Shown here in pieces: positions 32,763-33,204 of a DNA stretch of 33,204 nt; positions within the stretch are counted from its first letter, which is position 1; the number at the start of each line of letters is the position of its first letter. A model generated the notes under the pieces. It was not told where the DNA came from, ran no database searches, and saw only the letters and a list, made by a program, of their open reading frames with translations. The stretch spans positions 1 through 33,204 of the forward strand of contig CAIZRK010000041.1 of NCBI GenBank assembly GCA_903935355.1, given 5' to 3'. The stretch is from an uncultured beta proteobacterium (GTDB lineage: Bacteria; Pseudomonadota; Gammaproteobacteria; Burkholderiales; Burkholderiaceae). A program made the position numbers and the translations under genes.

Positions 32763-33204
32763 TTGGATTATCAAATACCAAACGAATATCAATCGACCCA
32801 ATATTAGAACTGCGAGTCATTGAGAGCTTTTCTAAGCGACTAGATTCCCCCCAGTTGTAATTGAGGGTCCAGCCATCTTGAATAATTTTGCTCACTTGCC
32901 CCTTGCCATTTCTTTCCACGCTGGCATTACTACCAGGACGTGTTTGTCCTCTTAACCATTCCGACAAACCTCGAGCAGGTAGGGGTAAGCCCAAAGTATT
33001 TTGGATAAGCGTATCTGCATCTACTGCTGTTAGTACTTGGCCGTCTCGTTCGAGCAGAGCTTCACCTGGCTTAATCGTAATCTTGGCAATCGATCCGCCA
33101 ACTGGATTACGAATCTCCAGGACATCAGTTAGTGCATCTTGGGTTAATGTAAACCCACCAGAGCCACCTTGATTTTTGCCTTCAGTAATTCCAGTAACTT
33201 TGAC
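32755..33204 (-). CDS. lolB: Outer membrane lipoprotein localisation protein LolB (5' part missing)
   Basis: Outer-membrane receptor that inserts lipoproteins delivered by LolA. The frame is open to the window edge, giving 149 C-terminal residues; the lipoprotein signal and first strands, about 50 residues, lie beyond 33204. My translation reads GGSGGFTLTQDALTDVLEIR, then LGLPLPARGLSEWLRGQ, the family's most recognisable block, then DGWTLNYNW and LEKLSMTRSS...DIRLVFDN at the end. A TTG at 32994 inside the frame is not the start. Overlaps ispE by 8 bases. Assigned from these motifs and from the lolB-ispE order. Confidence 0.88.
   Translation of the reverse strand, partial: VKVTGITEGKNQGGSGGFTLTQDALTDVLEIRNPVGGSIAKITIKPGEALLERDGQVLTAVDADTLIQNTLGLPLPARGLSEWLRGQTRPGSNASVERNGKGQVSKIIQDGWTLNYNWGESSRLEKLSMTRSSNIGSIDIRLVFDNPNE

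Overview
The window reads as a chromosomal housekeeping segment of a betaproteobacterium of the Burkholderiales, most likely Polynucleobacter or a close relative. The reasons are the moderate GC content (about 45% by eye), very short intergenic gaps, the gene order glnK-amtB-gshA-gshB-PTS EIIA-HPr-EI, the cox cluster with a cytochrome c domain fused to subunit II, and the order lolB-ispE-tRNA-Gln-prs-rplY-pth. The genus is an inference from gene order and protein style; no database was searched. I see no insertion sequence, prophage, CRISPR array, integrase or island signature.

Layout. Positions 41-1865 hold nitrogen sensing and ammonium uptake (PII, AmtB), closed by two hairpins. Positions 1971-6707 are one forward unit: both glutathione synthesis enzymes, then a PTS phosphorelay of EIIA, HPr and EI with no sugar permease. 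Positions 6726-9636 are a reverse unit, gpmA-ctpA-moeB. Positions 9659-11954 run forward: rhodanese, glutaredoxin, SecB, GpsA. Positions 11951-13178 run in reverse (comF, trmL). A BioC-like methyltransferase with a degraded SAM motif follows at 13202.

Positions 14065-18855 are the cytochrome oxidase structural operon: promoter, possible 27-residue leader peptide, coxB, coxA, small assembly protein, ctaG, DUF2970, coxC, terminator. Positions 19112-23188 are the assembly operon: SURF1, a CX6C membrane protein, ctaA, ctaB, Sco. The two groups make a copper-haem A terminal oxidase and its haem and copper insertion machinery. A small DUF2909-like gene lies between them on the other strand.

Positions 23191-25110 hold rpoH, preceded by a perfect CIRCE operator, and ftsY. 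Positions 25175-29308 run forward: an active/inactive M16 peptidase pair, rsmD, coaD and a ferredoxin. Positions 29325-33204 run in reverse: lolB (cut by the window end), ispE, tRNA-Gln, prs, rplY, pth.

No new multi-gene system is visible. The points worth a second look are small: promoter geometry that predicts leaderless mRNAs at two divergent gene pairs; rsmD with no AUG, GUG or UUG before its conserved N-terminus; a micro-ORF that overlaps coxB by ATGA; the BioC-like protein without its SAM-binding loop; CIRCE in front of rpoH; and a tRNA five bases after a stop codon. No gene-free stretch exceeds about 180 bases.
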